A stretch of DNA of 10,000 nucleotides from Anaerostipes hadrus ATCC 29173 = JCM 17467 (GTDB lineage Bacteria > Bacillota > Clostridia > Lachnospirales > Lachnospiraceae): the NCBI RefSeq assembly GCF_030296915.1, contig NZ_AP028031.1, positions 1 to 10,000 on the forward strand. Direction: 5' to 3'. Below are positions 1 to 8,622 of the stretch, piece after piece. Each line of letters begins with the position of its first letter. The first letter of the stretch is position 1. The translations under genes were made by a program, and so were the position numbers. The notes under the pieces are model-generated. The model had not been told where the DNA came from. It did not search any database and saw nothing but the letters and a program-made list of their open reading frames with translations.

Positions 1-15
1 ACTTTTATTTTTCGA

Positions 16-44
16 TTGAAAAAAGAAATTTTTTGTTATACACT
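16..44 (+). promoter_or_regulatory. Candidate dnaA promoter
   Basis: TTGAAA at 16-21 matches the -35 consensus at 5 of 6 positions. The -10 is less clear: TACACT at 39-44 gives a 17-nt spacer, while TATACA at 37-42 gives 15 nt; each matches TATAAT at 4 of 6. The -10 region coincides with a degenerate DnaA box (TTATACACT, 36-44), so DnaA binding here could repress its own gene, as is known for dnaA in several bacteria. That regulation is an inference from position. The promoter may also continue upstream of the window. Confidence 0.4.
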
Positions 45-56
45 ATATGCATAGTG
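41..56. repeat. Short perfect inverted repeat upstream of dnaA
   Basis: CACTAT (41-46) and ATAGTG (51-56) are perfect inverted arms around the 4-nt spacer ATGC. The repeat starts inside the candidate -10 region and ends just before a DnaA box at 62-70. It could be an operator, or chance in AT-rich DNA. The arms are too short to support a strong claim. Confidence 0.35.
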
Positions 57-61
57 CCGTA

Positions 62-70
62 TTATGCACA
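62..70 (+). promoter_or_regulatory. DnaA box upstream of dnaA
   Basis: TTATGCACA fits the TTATNCACA DnaA-box consensus exactly. A degenerate partner, TTATACACT, lies 26 bp upstream at 36-44 in the same orientation. Their position between the candidate promoter and the dnaA start codon fits DnaA autoregulation and an upstream sub-origin like the one on the other side of dnaA in bipartite Firmicutes origins. The window begins only 100 bp before dnaA, so further boxes to the left cannot be seen. Confidence 0.7.
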
Positions 71-100
71 TTTATAAAAATATGATTTAGAAAGGGATTT

Positions 101-1444
101 ATGTTATCCATGAAAAACGAAATTGAAAAAATTTGGGATGATGTATTAGTCAAGCTTGAGCAAGAGCATGACGTCTCCAGTGCTGCGATCAATGCCTGGA
201 TTAAGCCATTACATATCAAAGATGTCCAGTCAAATAAGATCATTCTGTCTCTGGATGCAAAATACGATGAGCGGGGTATTCAGTTTATCAAGAAAAAAAT
301 GTACGATTTTTATATTTCCCTTGCTATTTCTGATCTGACAGGAAAGAAATACGATATCGAGTTCGAACTTGAAAAAGAAGGAGAAAAACCACAAGAAACT
401 CCTGCTGCTGCACCTGAACATGATAATAATAACTTAAATCCCCGCTATACTTTTGATACATTCGTAATCGGCGACAATAACCGCATGGCACATGCCGCAA
501 GTATTGCTGTTGCGGAAGCTCCAGCGGAAGCCTATAATCCGCTGTTTTTATATGGAGGTGCTGGTCTTGGAAAAACTCATTTAATGCACTCCATTGCACA
601 TTACATTATTGAACACAACAGTTCTTTAAATGTTTTGTATGTAACAAGTGAAGACTTTACAAACGAAGTCATCAATTCAATTCAACATAAAAAACAAGAA
701 GAATTGCGCAGCAAATACCGCAATATCGATGTTTTATTGGTCGATGATATTCAGTTTGTTATTGGTAAAGAAAGTACTCAGCAGGAATTTTTCCATACTT
801 TTAATGCACTTTATAACTCTAAAAAACAGATCATTCTTTCTTCTGATAAACCTCCAAAAGAACTGGATGTTTTAGAAGAGAGACTTCGAAGCCGTTTCAG
901 CTGGGGACTACCAGTTGATATTCAGCCTCCAAACTATGAAACAAAGGTTGCGATCCTTAGAAAACGTGCGGAATTAGACAATATTTATATTGATGATGAG
1001 ATTTTTGACTATATTGCTACCCATATTAAGTCTAATATCCGTGATCTGGAAGGTGCCTTAAACAAGATCAAAGTTTATTCTAAATTAAATAAGAAACCGA
1101 TCGACCTTGAATTATCAAAAATCGCCCTTCAGGATCTGATCGACAACAAGACAAAACAAGCTATTACACCTGAATTGATCATGCAAACAGTTGCAGAACA
1201 TTTTAATATTCAGACAAGTGATATCATTTCCAAAAAAAGAAGTCATGATATCGCCTATCCACGCCAGATTTGTATGTATTTATGCAAGAAAATGACGGAT
1301 CAGTCTCTTGTTAAGATTGGTGAGATCATTGGAAAACGTGATCATTCTACTGTCATTCATGGCATTGAAAAAATTGAAAAAGACTTAGACAAAGACCCTG
1401 AATTAAGCAAGGTTATTGATGTTATTACCAAAAAAATGGATTAA
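101..1444 (+). CDS. dnaA: Chromosomal replication initiator protein DnaA
   Basis: DnaA is the AAA+ ATPase that binds DnaA boxes, forms a filament on oriC and melts the duplex; it also acts as a transcription regulator. The 447 residues match the family length. Domain I spans about 1-88, a short linker (domain II) about 90-112, the AAA+ core about 113-335, and the DNA-binding domain IV about 350-447. Visible motifs are Walker A GGAGLGKT (152-159), Walker B VLLVDDIQF (211-219), sensor I around SSD (247-249), the arginine-finger segment RLRSRF (261-266), sensor II NIRDLEGAL (312-320), and the DnaA signature with GKRDHSTVIH (411-420). The start is slightly uncertain. ATG 101 lies only 4 nt after the AAAGGG at 91-96, and ATG 110 (three codons later, MKNEIEKIW) lies 13 nt after it. 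The gene points toward the origin that follows it. Confidence 0.98.
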   Translation: MLSMKNEIEKIWDDVLVKLEQEHDVSSAAINAWIKPLHIKDVQSNKIILSLDAKYDERGIQFIKKKMYDFYISLAISDLTGKKYDIEFELEKEGEKPQETPAAAPEHDNNNLNPRYTFDTFVIGDNNRMAHAASIAVAEAPAEAYNPLFLYGGAGLGKTHLMHSIAHYIIEHNSSLNVLYVTSEDFTNEVINSIQHKKQEELRSKYRNIDVLLVDDIQFVIGKESTQQEFFHTFNALYNSKKQIILSSDKPPKELDVLEERLRSRFSWGLPVDIQPPNYETKVAILRKRAELDNIYIDDEIFDYIATHIKSNIRDLEGALNKIKVYSKLNKKPIDLELSKIALQDLIDNKTKQAITPELIMQTVAEHFNIQTSDIISKKRSHDIAYPRQICMYLCKKMTDQSLVKIGEIIGKRDHSTVIHGIEKIEKDLDKDPELSKVIDVITKKMD

Positions 1445-1452
1445 TTTTTATT

Positions 1453-1461
1453 TTTTCCACA
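1453..1461 (+). promoter_or_regulatory. DnaA box, one mismatch
   Basis: TTTTCCACA differs from TTATCCACA at the third base. It lies 21 bp (about two helical turns) before the perfect box at 1474, in the same orientation, 8 bp after the dnaA stop codon. Confidence 0.55.
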
Positions 1462-1473
1462 TTTTTTCGATAG

Positions 1474-1482
1474 TTATCCACA
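1474..1482 (+). promoter_or_regulatory. Perfect DnaA box
   Basis: TTATCCACA is the exact high-affinity DnaA-box consensus and the only perfect copy seen in the origin. It forms the left arm of a head-to-head pair with the box at 1488-1496. Confidence 0.92.
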
Positions 1483-1487
1483 TTTTT

Positions 1488-1496
1488 CGTGGATAA
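1488..1496 (-). promoter_or_regulatory. DnaA box, reverse strand, one mismatch
   Basis: CGTGGATAA reads TTATCCACG on the minus strand, one base off the consensus at the last position. It faces the perfect box at 1474 and lies 11 bp, about one helical turn, from the next reverse box. Confidence 0.75.
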
Positions 1497-1498
1497 CC

Positions 1499-1507
1499 TG
1501 TGGATAT
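1499..1507 (-). promoter_or_regulatory. DnaA box, reverse strand, one mismatch
   Basis: TGTGGATAT reads ATATCCACA on the minus strand, one base off the consensus at the first position. It is spaced 11 bp from the preceding reverse box, which would place both on nearly the same face of the helix. Confidence 0.7.
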
Positions 1508-1540
1508 CCTGTGTATTAGTATTTTTGCTGATTTTGGTGA

Positions 1541-1549
1541 TGTTGATAA
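1541..1549 (-). promoter_or_regulatory. Possible weak DnaA box, reverse strand
   Basis: TGTTGATAA reads TTATCAACA on the minus strand, one mismatch from TTATCCACA, but at the sixth base, which is normally well conserved. It is a candidate low-affinity site only. Confidence 0.35.
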
Positions 1550-1633
1550 ATCTATGATTATCCTCTGATTTTCATCAAGTTTTAAACATTTTATCAACCC
1601 TTATAACCCTTTATACTTAGCGGTTTTTTAAGG

Positions 1634-1650
1634 TTATCCCCAAATCCACA
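1634..1650 (+). promoter_or_regulatory. Two overlapping DnaA boxes beside the unwinding element
   Basis: TTATCCCCA (1634-1642, one mismatch) and AAATCCACA (1642-1650, two mismatches) share one base and have the same orientation. They end one base before the DnaA-trio tract. In the B. subtilis basal unwinding system, DnaA bound at boxes in this position and orientation feeds a filament onto the trios, so these weak boxes probably matter more than their match score suggests. That role is inferred from position. Confidence 0.6.
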
Positions 1651-1651
1651 G

Positions 1652-1675
1652 CTACTACGACTATTACTACGACTT
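1652..1675 (-). promoter_or_regulatory. DnaA-trio origin unwinding element
   Basis: Read in triplets on the plus strand, this tract is CTA CTA CGA CTA TTA CTA CGA CTT. The complementary strand read 3' to 5' is GAT GAT GCT GAT AAT GAT GCT GAA, matching the DnaA-trio consensus (A in the middle, G or A first) in six of eight triplets. Trios are known from B. subtilis and many other bacteria as the single-stranded sequence to which the DnaA filament binds during opening. The tract directly follows DnaA boxes and directly precedes AT-rich DNA, the expected order. Confidence 0.85.
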
Positions 1676-1697
1676 TTATTTATTTATTTAACAACAA
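1675..1697. repeat. AT-rich (TTTA)4 stretch, probable duplex unwinding element
   Basis: Four perfect TTTA tandem copies occupy 1675-1690 and AACAACAAT-type sequence follows to about 1697. Low melting stability next to the trio tract makes this the likely point where strands first separate and the helicase loads. Confidence 0.75.
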
Positions 1698-1707
1698 TCT
1701 GACACCG

Positions 1708-1729
1708 AAAGGAGTTATACACATTTATG
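1708..1729 (+). promoter_or_regulatory. dnaN ribosome binding site with wide spacer
   Basis: AAAGGAG (1708-1714) is a strong Shine-Dalgarno sequence, but it is followed by a 12-nt spacer before ATG 1727, longer than the usual 5-9 nt. The spacer contains a complete DnaA box (1715-1723). No other in-frame start lies closer, and MKI fits the usual DnaN N-terminus, so ATG 1727 is kept. Confidence 0.8.
1715..1723 (+). promoter_or_regulatory. DnaA box between dnaN Shine-Dalgarno and start codon
   Basis: TTATACACA fits TTATNCACA exactly. It lies beyond the AT-rich element, on the right edge of oriC, and fills most of the space between the dnaN ribosome binding site and its ATG. It could close the origin complex on the dnaN side or hinder transcription into dnaN. 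Confidence 0.7.
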
Positions 1730-2830
1730 AAAATCATATGTACAAAATCTGATTTAGTGCATGCTGTTTCTATTGTTTCCAAAGCAGTATCAAACAACAC
1801 CACGCTTCCCATCTTAAAATGTATTTTAATTGAAGCTAGTACAGGAAATATTAAATTAACAGCGAATGATATGGAACTTGGAATTGAAACTACCATTGAT
1901 GGACAGATTCATCAGCCTGGTAAAATTGCAATTGAAGCAAAACTTTTTTCTGAAATCGTTAGAAAATTACCGGATAATGACATAACAATAGAAACAGATG
2001 ATCAGTACAAAGCAACGATCACTTGTGAAAAAGCATGTTTTCAGATTATGGGACAAGAAGGTGAAGAATTTCCTTCTTTACCAGAGATTGAAAAAAATCA
2101 AAATATCACTTTATCCCAGTTTTCTTTAAAAGAAGTGATTCGTCAAACAATTTTTTCGATTTCGGATAATGAAAATACGAAATTAATGACGGGTGAATTA
2201 TTTGAAGTAAAAGATGACCAATTAAGTGTTGTATCTTTAGATGGACATCGAATTTCCATCAGACATATTGAATTAAAAGATCATTATGATCCGTTTAAAG
2301 TTGTCGTTCCTGGGAAAACTTTACAAGAAATTGTGAAGATCATTTCTGGAGAAATGGATGAAAATGTTTCAATTTATGTAACTTCAAAACATATTTTATT
2401 TGAATTTGATAATACAAGAGTTGTTTCAAGATTGCTGGAAGGGGAATATTATAAGATAAGCCAGATGTTATCTAGTGATTATGAAACAAAGATTACAATT
2501 AACAAAAAAGAATTTTTAAATTGTATCGACAGAGCGAGTCTTTTGATTCGTGAATCTGATAAAAAACCAATTATTATCGATATTGCTGACCATTCATTAA
2601 AATTAAATATTAATTCTTTCTTTGGATCTATGGAAGAAGAAATTCTGATCCAAAAAGAAGGAAGAGATCTGTTAATTGGCTTTAATCCAAAGTTTTTGAT
2701 GGATGTTCTTCGAGTGATCGATGATGAAGAAATCAATATTTATCTGGTAAATCCGAAAGCACCTTGTTATATCAAAGATGATGCGGGAACATACAATTAT
2801 CTGATTCTTCCGGTTAATTTTAATCATTAA
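1727..2830 (+). CDS. dnaN: DNA polymerase III beta subunit (sliding clamp) DnaN
   Basis: DnaN dimerises into a ring around DNA and tethers the replicative polymerase and many repair proteins. The 367 residues match the family length and fit three similar clamp domains at about 1-120, 125-245 and 250-367. Family hallmarks are the N-terminal run with ...VSKAVSNNTTLPILKCILIEA (about residues 18-38), the TANDMELGIE segment after it, the SLDGHRISIR segment around 169-178, and the terminal YLILPVNF. It starts 282 bp after dnaA, directly right of oriC, and is the first gene of the right-hand unit. No clear promoter was found; TATACT at 1612-1617 is the best -10 in the origin but lacks a good -35 (TTATCA at 1591-1596, 15-nt spacer). 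Read-through from dnaA is also possible. Base composition is AT-rich with G>C on the coding strand. Confidence 0.98.
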   Translation: MKIICTKSDLVHAVSIVSKAVSNNTTLPILKCILIEASTGNIKLTANDMELGIETTIDGQIHQPGKIAIEAKLFSEIVRKLPDNDITIETDDQYKATITCEKACFQIMGQEGEEFPSLPEIEKNQNITLSQFSLKEVIRQTIFSISDNENTKLMTGELFEVKDDQLSVVSLDGHRISIRHIELKDHYDPFKVVVPGKTLQEIVKIISGEMDENVSIYVTSKHILFEFDNTRVVSRLLEGEYYKISQMLSSDYETKITINKKEFLNCIDRASLLIRESDKKPIIIDIADHSLKLNINSFFGSMEEEILIQKEGRDLLIGFNPKFLMDVLRVIDDEEINIYLVNPKAPCYIKDDAGTYNYLILPVNFNH

Positions 2831-2845
2831 GAAAGGACTTTTGAG

Positions 2846-3052
2846 ATGGAAATTAAACTTAAAGATGAATTTATTAAACTTGGACAGGCATTAAAAGCAG
2901 CTGGACTTGTAGATTCTGGAGTTGTGGCAAAAATTGTCATTCAGGATGGTGAAGTTCTTGTGAATGGAGAAGTTGAAACAAGAAGAGGAAAAAAATTATA
3001 TGGTGGCGAAGTTGTATCTTTTGATGGTCAGGAGATTCATATCGTCAAATAG
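2846..3052 (+). CDS. yaaA: S4-domain RNA-binding protein, YaaA type
   Basis: This 68-residue protein is essentially a single S4 RNA-binding fold: the helical N-terminal half ends in LKAAGLVDSGVVAKIVIQDG (about 17-36), followed by the short strand-rich VLVNGEVETRRGKKL segment (38-52) and VSFDGQEIHIV. Small S4 proteins sit between dnaN and recF in most Firmicutes; the B. subtilis relative is YaaA (RlbA), linked to ribosome assembly. That link is from family knowledge, and nothing in this sequence names the RNA target. The ribosome binding site AAAGGA (2832-2837) is 8 nt before ATG 2846. The gene lies 15 bp after dnaN and 11 bp before recF, so it is surely co-transcribed. Confidence 0.9.
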   Translation: MEIKLKDEFIKLGQALKAAGLVDSGVVAKIVIQDGEVLVNGEVETRRGKKLYGGEVVSFDGQEIHIVK

Positions 3053-3063
3053 TTTGGAGTAGT

Positions 3064-4147
3064 ATGATTATTAAATCTTTGGAATTAAAAAATTATCGAA
3101 ATTATGACGAACTTTCCATGAATTTTGCGAGTGGAACGAATTTATTGTATGGAGATAATGCCCAGGGAAAGACCAATATTCTGGAATCAATTTATTTAAG
3201 TGCGACAACAAAATCACACCGTGGAAATAAGGACCGGGAGTTGATAAAGTTTGAAGAGAATGAAGCTCACATAAGAATTCATTTCGAAAAACAGGGAATT
3301 GATCATCAGTTAGATATGCATCTTAAAAAAAATAAAGCAAAAGGTGTGGCAATTGACAGAATTCCGATTCGAAGATCCAGTGATCTGTTGGGACAGATTC
3401 CGGTAATTTTATTTTCGCCCGAAGATTTAAAGATTGTAAAGAGTGGTCCAAGTGAAAGAAGAAAATTTCTCGATATTGAATTATCCCAAATGGAAAGATT
3501 ATATCTGTATCAATTAACAAATTATAATAAAATACTAGTTCAGAGAAATAATCTGTTAAAACAGATACGTTTTCAGAATAATCTGATAGAAACATTAGAA
3601 GCATGGGATATTCAGCTCGTAAAATATGGTTCAGAGGTTATTAAATATCGTGAAAAATTTATCAAACATTTGGGTGAAGTTTGTCAAAAGATTCACAATA
3701 AATTAACTGGCGGGAAAGAAAAAATTTTACTGGAATATGACCGCGATGTAGGGTATGATAGTTATTTAACGGAACTTGCAAAGAAGAGACAAAAAGATTT
3801 AAAATATTCTACAACGACAGTGGGACCGCACAGGGATGATATCAGTTTTATTGTGAATGGGATTGATATCCGCAAATATGGTTCCCAAGGGCAGCAGCGG
3901 ACAGCAGCGCTCTCTTTGAAGCTGGCACAGATCCAGTTGATGAGAGAAGTGATGAAAGAGTCACCGATCCTGCTGCTTGATGATGTTTTATCTGAACTTG
4001 ACAGTAATCGTAAGACGTATTTACTAGAGAGTATCAAGGATACGCAGACGATCATTACCTGTACAGGTCTGGATGAATTTATTAGTAAACATCTGCCGAT
4101 CCAACGGATGTTTCAGATAAAAGCAGGAAAAATTGTAAAGGAAAATT

Positions 4148-4149
<2 letters not shown>
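3064..4149 (+). CDS. recF: DNA replication and repair protein RecF
   Basis: RecF is an SMC/ABC-like ATPase that works with RecO and RecR to load RecA at single-strand gaps and stalled forks. The 361 residues match the family. Walker A is GDNAQGKTN (30-38). TTVGPHRDD precedes residue 260, the ABC-type signature is YGSQGQQRTAAL (272-283), and Walker B is ILLLDDVLSELD (302-313). The start ATG 3064 follows GGAG (3056-3059) with a short 4-nt spacer. The gene starts 11 bp after yaaA, and its stop codon lies inside the gyrB Shine-Dalgarno sequence, so translation of the two is probably coupled. The C-terminal signature region (about 3880-4000) is visibly richer in G and C than the start of the gene, reflecting conserved Gly/Ala/Gln codons; nothing else suggests transfer. 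Confidence 0.97.
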
Positions 4150-6081
<1,932 letters not shown>

Positions 6082-6095
6082 GAAGGGAGAAACAA

Positions 6096-8579
6096 ATGGA
6101 CGAGAATACAATTTTTGATAAAGTTCATGACATTGACCTCAAAAAAACAATGGAGAATTCATATATTGATTATGCCATGAGCGTTATCGCTTCCAGAGCT
6201 CTTCCAGATGTGCGTGACGGTTTGAAGCCGGTACAGAGAAGAATTCTTTATGCGATGATAGAATTAAATAACGGACCTGATAAACCACATCGTAAATGCG
6301 CTCGTATCGTCGGTGATACAATGGGTAAATATCATCCACATGGTGACAGCTCTATCTATGGTGCGTTAGTTAATATGGCACAAGAATGGTCCACGAGATA
6401 TCCATTGGTAGATGGACATGGAAACTTTGGTTCTGTTGATGGTGATGGTGCAGCTGCCATGCGTTATACAGAAGCAAGATTAAGCAAGATTTCTATGGAG
6501 CTTCTGGCTGATATTAACAAGAATACAGTTGATTTCAGACCAAACTTTGATGAGACAGAGAAAGAACCCGCTGTCTTACCTTCTCGTTTTCCAAACTTAT
6601 TAGTGAATGGTACACAGGGAATCGCGGTTGGTATGGCTACGAACATTCCGCCTCATAACCTTAGAGAGGTTATTAATGCAGTTATTAAGATCATTGATAA
6701 TCAGGTTGAGGAAGATCGTGAGACAACGATTGAAGAATTATTAGAGATCATTAAAGGACCGGATTTTCCTACAGGAGCGACGATCCTTGGACGTTCTGGA
6801 ATTGATCAGGCTTACCGTACAGGCCGTGGAAAGATTAAAGTACGTGCTGTTACAGATATTGAGGCAATGGCAAATGGAAAGCAGCGTATTATCGTAACAG
6901 AGCTTCCGTACATGGTAAACAAAGCAAGACTGATCGAGAAGATCGCAGCTTTGGTAAGAGAAAAGAAAGTGGAAGGAATTACAGAGCTTCGTGATGAATC
7001 TGACAGAAGTGGTATGCGTATCTGCATCGAACTTCGTCGTGATGCGAATGCGAACGTAATCCTGAACCAGTTATATAAACATACACAGCTTCAGGATACA
7101 TTTGGTGTGATCATGCTGGCACTTGTTGATGGACAGCCAAAGACAATGAATCTACATGAGATGCTAGATTACTATCTGACACACCAGAAAGATGTTGTGA
7201 CAAGAAGAACACGCTATGAATTAAATAAAGCGGAAGAACGCGCGCATATCTTAGAAGGATTACTGATCGCACAGGATAACATCGATGAAGTGATCAAGAT
7301 CATTCGTGGAGCCGAGAACATTCAGGCAGCCAAGCTTGAATTGATGGAACGCTTTGGACTTTCAGATGCACAGGCACAGGCAATCGTTGATATGCGTCTG
7401 AGAGCACTGAATGGTTTGGAACGTGCCAAACTTGAAAAAGAATACAAAGAATTGATGGAGCGTATCGGTGAATTGAAGGCAATTCTTGCAGATGAAAAGA
7501 AATTACTTGGAGTTATCAAAGATGAAATTGCACTGATCCGTGACAAATATGGCGATGAAAGAAGAACACAGATTGGATTTGATGTTGATGATATTTCCAT
7601 GGAAGATCTGATCCCTAGAGAAAATACTGTGATCACAATGACAAAACTTGGATATATCAAGAGAATGACTGTTGATAATTTCAAAAGTCAGAATCGTGGT
7701 GGTAAAGGTATCAAGGGAATGCAGACAATCGATGAGGATTACATCGAAGAACTGTTTATGACAACGACACATCACTATATCATGTTCTTTACAAATACAG
7801 GACGTGTATATCGTCTGAAAGCATATGAGATTCCTGAGAGTGGAAGAACAGCACGAGGAAGTGCAATCGTTAATCTGCTTCAGTTACAGCCAGGAGAGAA
7901 GATTACAGCAGTGATTCCACTTGTAGATTACGAAGAAGGAAAATATCTGTTAATGGCAACGAAATATGGTGTTGTTAAGAAATCATCTATCATGGAATAT
8001 GCAAATATCCGTAAGACAGGATTAGCAGCAATCACATTAAAAGATGATGACCAGCTGATCGAAGTTAAATATACGGAAGATGATGAGGATGTATTCCTTG
8101 TAACGAAGAATGGACAGTGTATCCGTTTCCATGAGAGTGACGTCAGATGTATTGGACGAACTTCTATGGGGGTTCGTGGAATCAATCTGACAGGTGATGA
8201 CGAAGTTATTGGAATGCAGCTTGACAGTCAGGGAGAAGCGTTACTGATCGTATCTGCAAATGGTATGGGTAAACGTACACTGACTTCTGAGTTTACAACA
8301 CAGCATCGTGGTGGTAAAGGAATTAAGTGCTACAAGATCACAGAAAAGACAGGTGATGTTGTAGGTGTGAAGGCTGTGAATGACGATAATGAGATTATGA
8401 TGATCACAACAGAGGGAATTATCATACGTACAGCGGTAGATTCTATTTCTATTCTTGGAAGAAATACTTCTGGAGTAAAAGTTATGAATGTTGGTGAAAA
8501 TGTTGAAGTAGCCAGCATCGCAAAAGTCCGTGAAGAGAAGCTTGAAGACGAAATGGAAAAAAATACAACAGAAGAATAA
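6096..8579 (+). CDS. gyrA: DNA gyrase subunit A
   Basis: GyrA cuts and rejoins the transported DNA and wraps it to give negative supercoiling. The 827 residues comprise the winged-helix/tower breakage-reunion part (about 1-495), including a long coiled-coil stretch, and a C-terminal beta-pinwheel (about 500-810). The active-site tyrosine is Y124 in AMRYTEARL. The quinolone-determining region is [17 protein letters not shown] (80-96): Ser is kept at the position of E. coli S83 (here S85), but the E. coli D87 position is Gly (G89). The GyrA box needed for DNA wrapping is QNRGGKG (532-538), which marks it as gyrase rather than topoisomerase IV; a second close copy, QHRGGKG, lies at 736-742. The tail is acidic ([12 protein letters not shown]). 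The ribosome binding site AAGGGAG (6083-6089) is 6 nt before ATG 6096. It is the last gene of the unit before a hairpin. Confidence 0.98.
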   Translation: MDENTIFDKVHDIDLKKTMENSYIDYAMSVIASRALPDVRDGLKPVQRRILYAMIELNNGPDKPHRKCARIVGDTMGKYHPHGDSSIYGALVNMAQEWSTRYPLVDGHGNFGSVDGDGAAAMRYTEARLSKISMELLADINKNTVDFRPNFDETEKEPAVLPSRFPNLLVNGTQGIAVGMATNIPPHNLREVINAVIKIIDNQVEEDRETTIEELLEIIKGPDFPTGATILGRSGIDQAYRTGRGKIKVRAVTDIEAMANGKQRIIVTELPYMVNKARLIEKIAALVREKKVEGITELRDESDRSGMRICIELRRDANANVILNQLYKHTQLQDTFGVIMLALVDGQPKTMNLHEMLDYYLTHQKDVVTRRTRYELNKAEERAHILEGLLIAQDNIDEVIKIIRGAENIQAAKLELMERFGLSDAQAQAIVDMRLRALNGLERAKLEKEYKELMERIGELKAILADEKKLLGVIKDEIALIRDKYGDERRTQIGFDVDDISMEDLIPRENTVITMTKLGYIKRMTVDNFKSQNRGGKGIKGMQTIDEDYIEELFMTTTHHYIMFFTNTGRVYRLKAYEIPESGRTARGSAIVNLLQLQPGEKITAVIPLVDYEEGKYLLMATKYGVVKKSSIMEYANIRKTGLAAITLKDDDQLIEVKYTEDDEDVFLVTKNGQCIRFHESDVRCIGRTSMGVRGINLTGDDEVIGMQLDSQGEALLIVSANGMGKRTLTSEFTTQHRGGKGIKCYKITEKTGDVVGVKAVNDDNEIMMITTEGIIIRTAVDSISILGRNTSGVKVMNVGENVEVASIAKVREEKLEDEMEKNTTEE

Positions 8580-8585
8580 AAATAA

Positions 8586-8622
8586 AAATCAGGGCGTAGA
8601 TGAATTGTCTATGTCCTGATTT
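8586..8622 (+). terminator. Hairpin terminator after gyrA
   Basis: A 15-bp stem pairs 8586-8600 with 8608-8622 around the 7-nt loop TGAATTG, with two G-U pairs (8594/8614 and 8596/8612) and otherwise Watson-Crick pairs. It begins 6 bp after the gyrA stop. In the gyrA direction the arm ends in TTT and the tail is CGTTATAT, so the U-tract is weak. In the opposite direction the hairpin is followed by ATTTTTATT-type sequence, a better U-tract. It may therefore act in both directions or leak toward the fumarase genes. Confidence 0.75.

Larger units (their letters stand above)
1473..1497. repeat. Inverted repeat of two facing DnaA boxes
   Basis: GTTATCCAC (1473-1481) and GTGGATAAC (1489-1497) are perfect 9-bp inverted arms around the 7-nt spacer ATTTTTC. 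On DNA this is two convergent DnaA boxes. As RNA it would form a hairpin 28 nt after the dnaA stop, but no T-run follows, so a terminator role is doubtful. Confidence 0.8.
1445..1726. other. oriC: Chromosomal replication origin oriC (dnaA-dnaN intergenic)
   Basis: This 282-bp gene-free stretch has the parts of a Firmicutes origin, in order. A left DnaA-box cluster lies at 1453-1507 (boxes at 1453, 1474, 1488 and 1499), with a one-mismatch reverse box at 1541-1549. A stretch with 10-bp phased TTAT words covers 1591-1620. Two overlapping boxes (1634-1650) touch a DnaA-trio tract (1652-1675), which runs into an AT-rich (TTTA)4 stretch (1675-1690). A final box sits at 1715-1723 just before dnaN. 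Its place between dnaA and dnaN is the known origin position in Bacillus-type genomes. Base skew on the plus strand changes from C-rich to G-rich across it. Function is inferred from this architecture. Confidence 0.93.

Noticed and set aside
43..243. Minus-strand open frame across the dnaA promoter and 5' end
   Set aside because: It is the shadow of dnaA and its promoter region, with no ribosome binding site or family resemblance recognised.
1465..1473. Possible Spo0A box (TTTTCGATA) in the origin
   Set aside because: The reverse complement contains TATCGAA, one mismatch from TGTCGAA; the similar word at 9-16 is weaker. Such words are frequent in AT-rich DNA and one also occurs inside dnaN, so there is no real support.
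1445..1500. Rho-independent terminator for dnaA at the 1473-1497 hairpin
   Set aside because: The hairpin is fully explained by two facing DnaA boxes and is followed by CTGTGG rather than a T-run.
7322..7684. 120-codon minus-strand open frame inside gyrA
   Set aside because: It lies entirely antisense to a strongly conserved gyrA segment and its composition is that of a reverse-complement shadow (Ser/Ile-rich).
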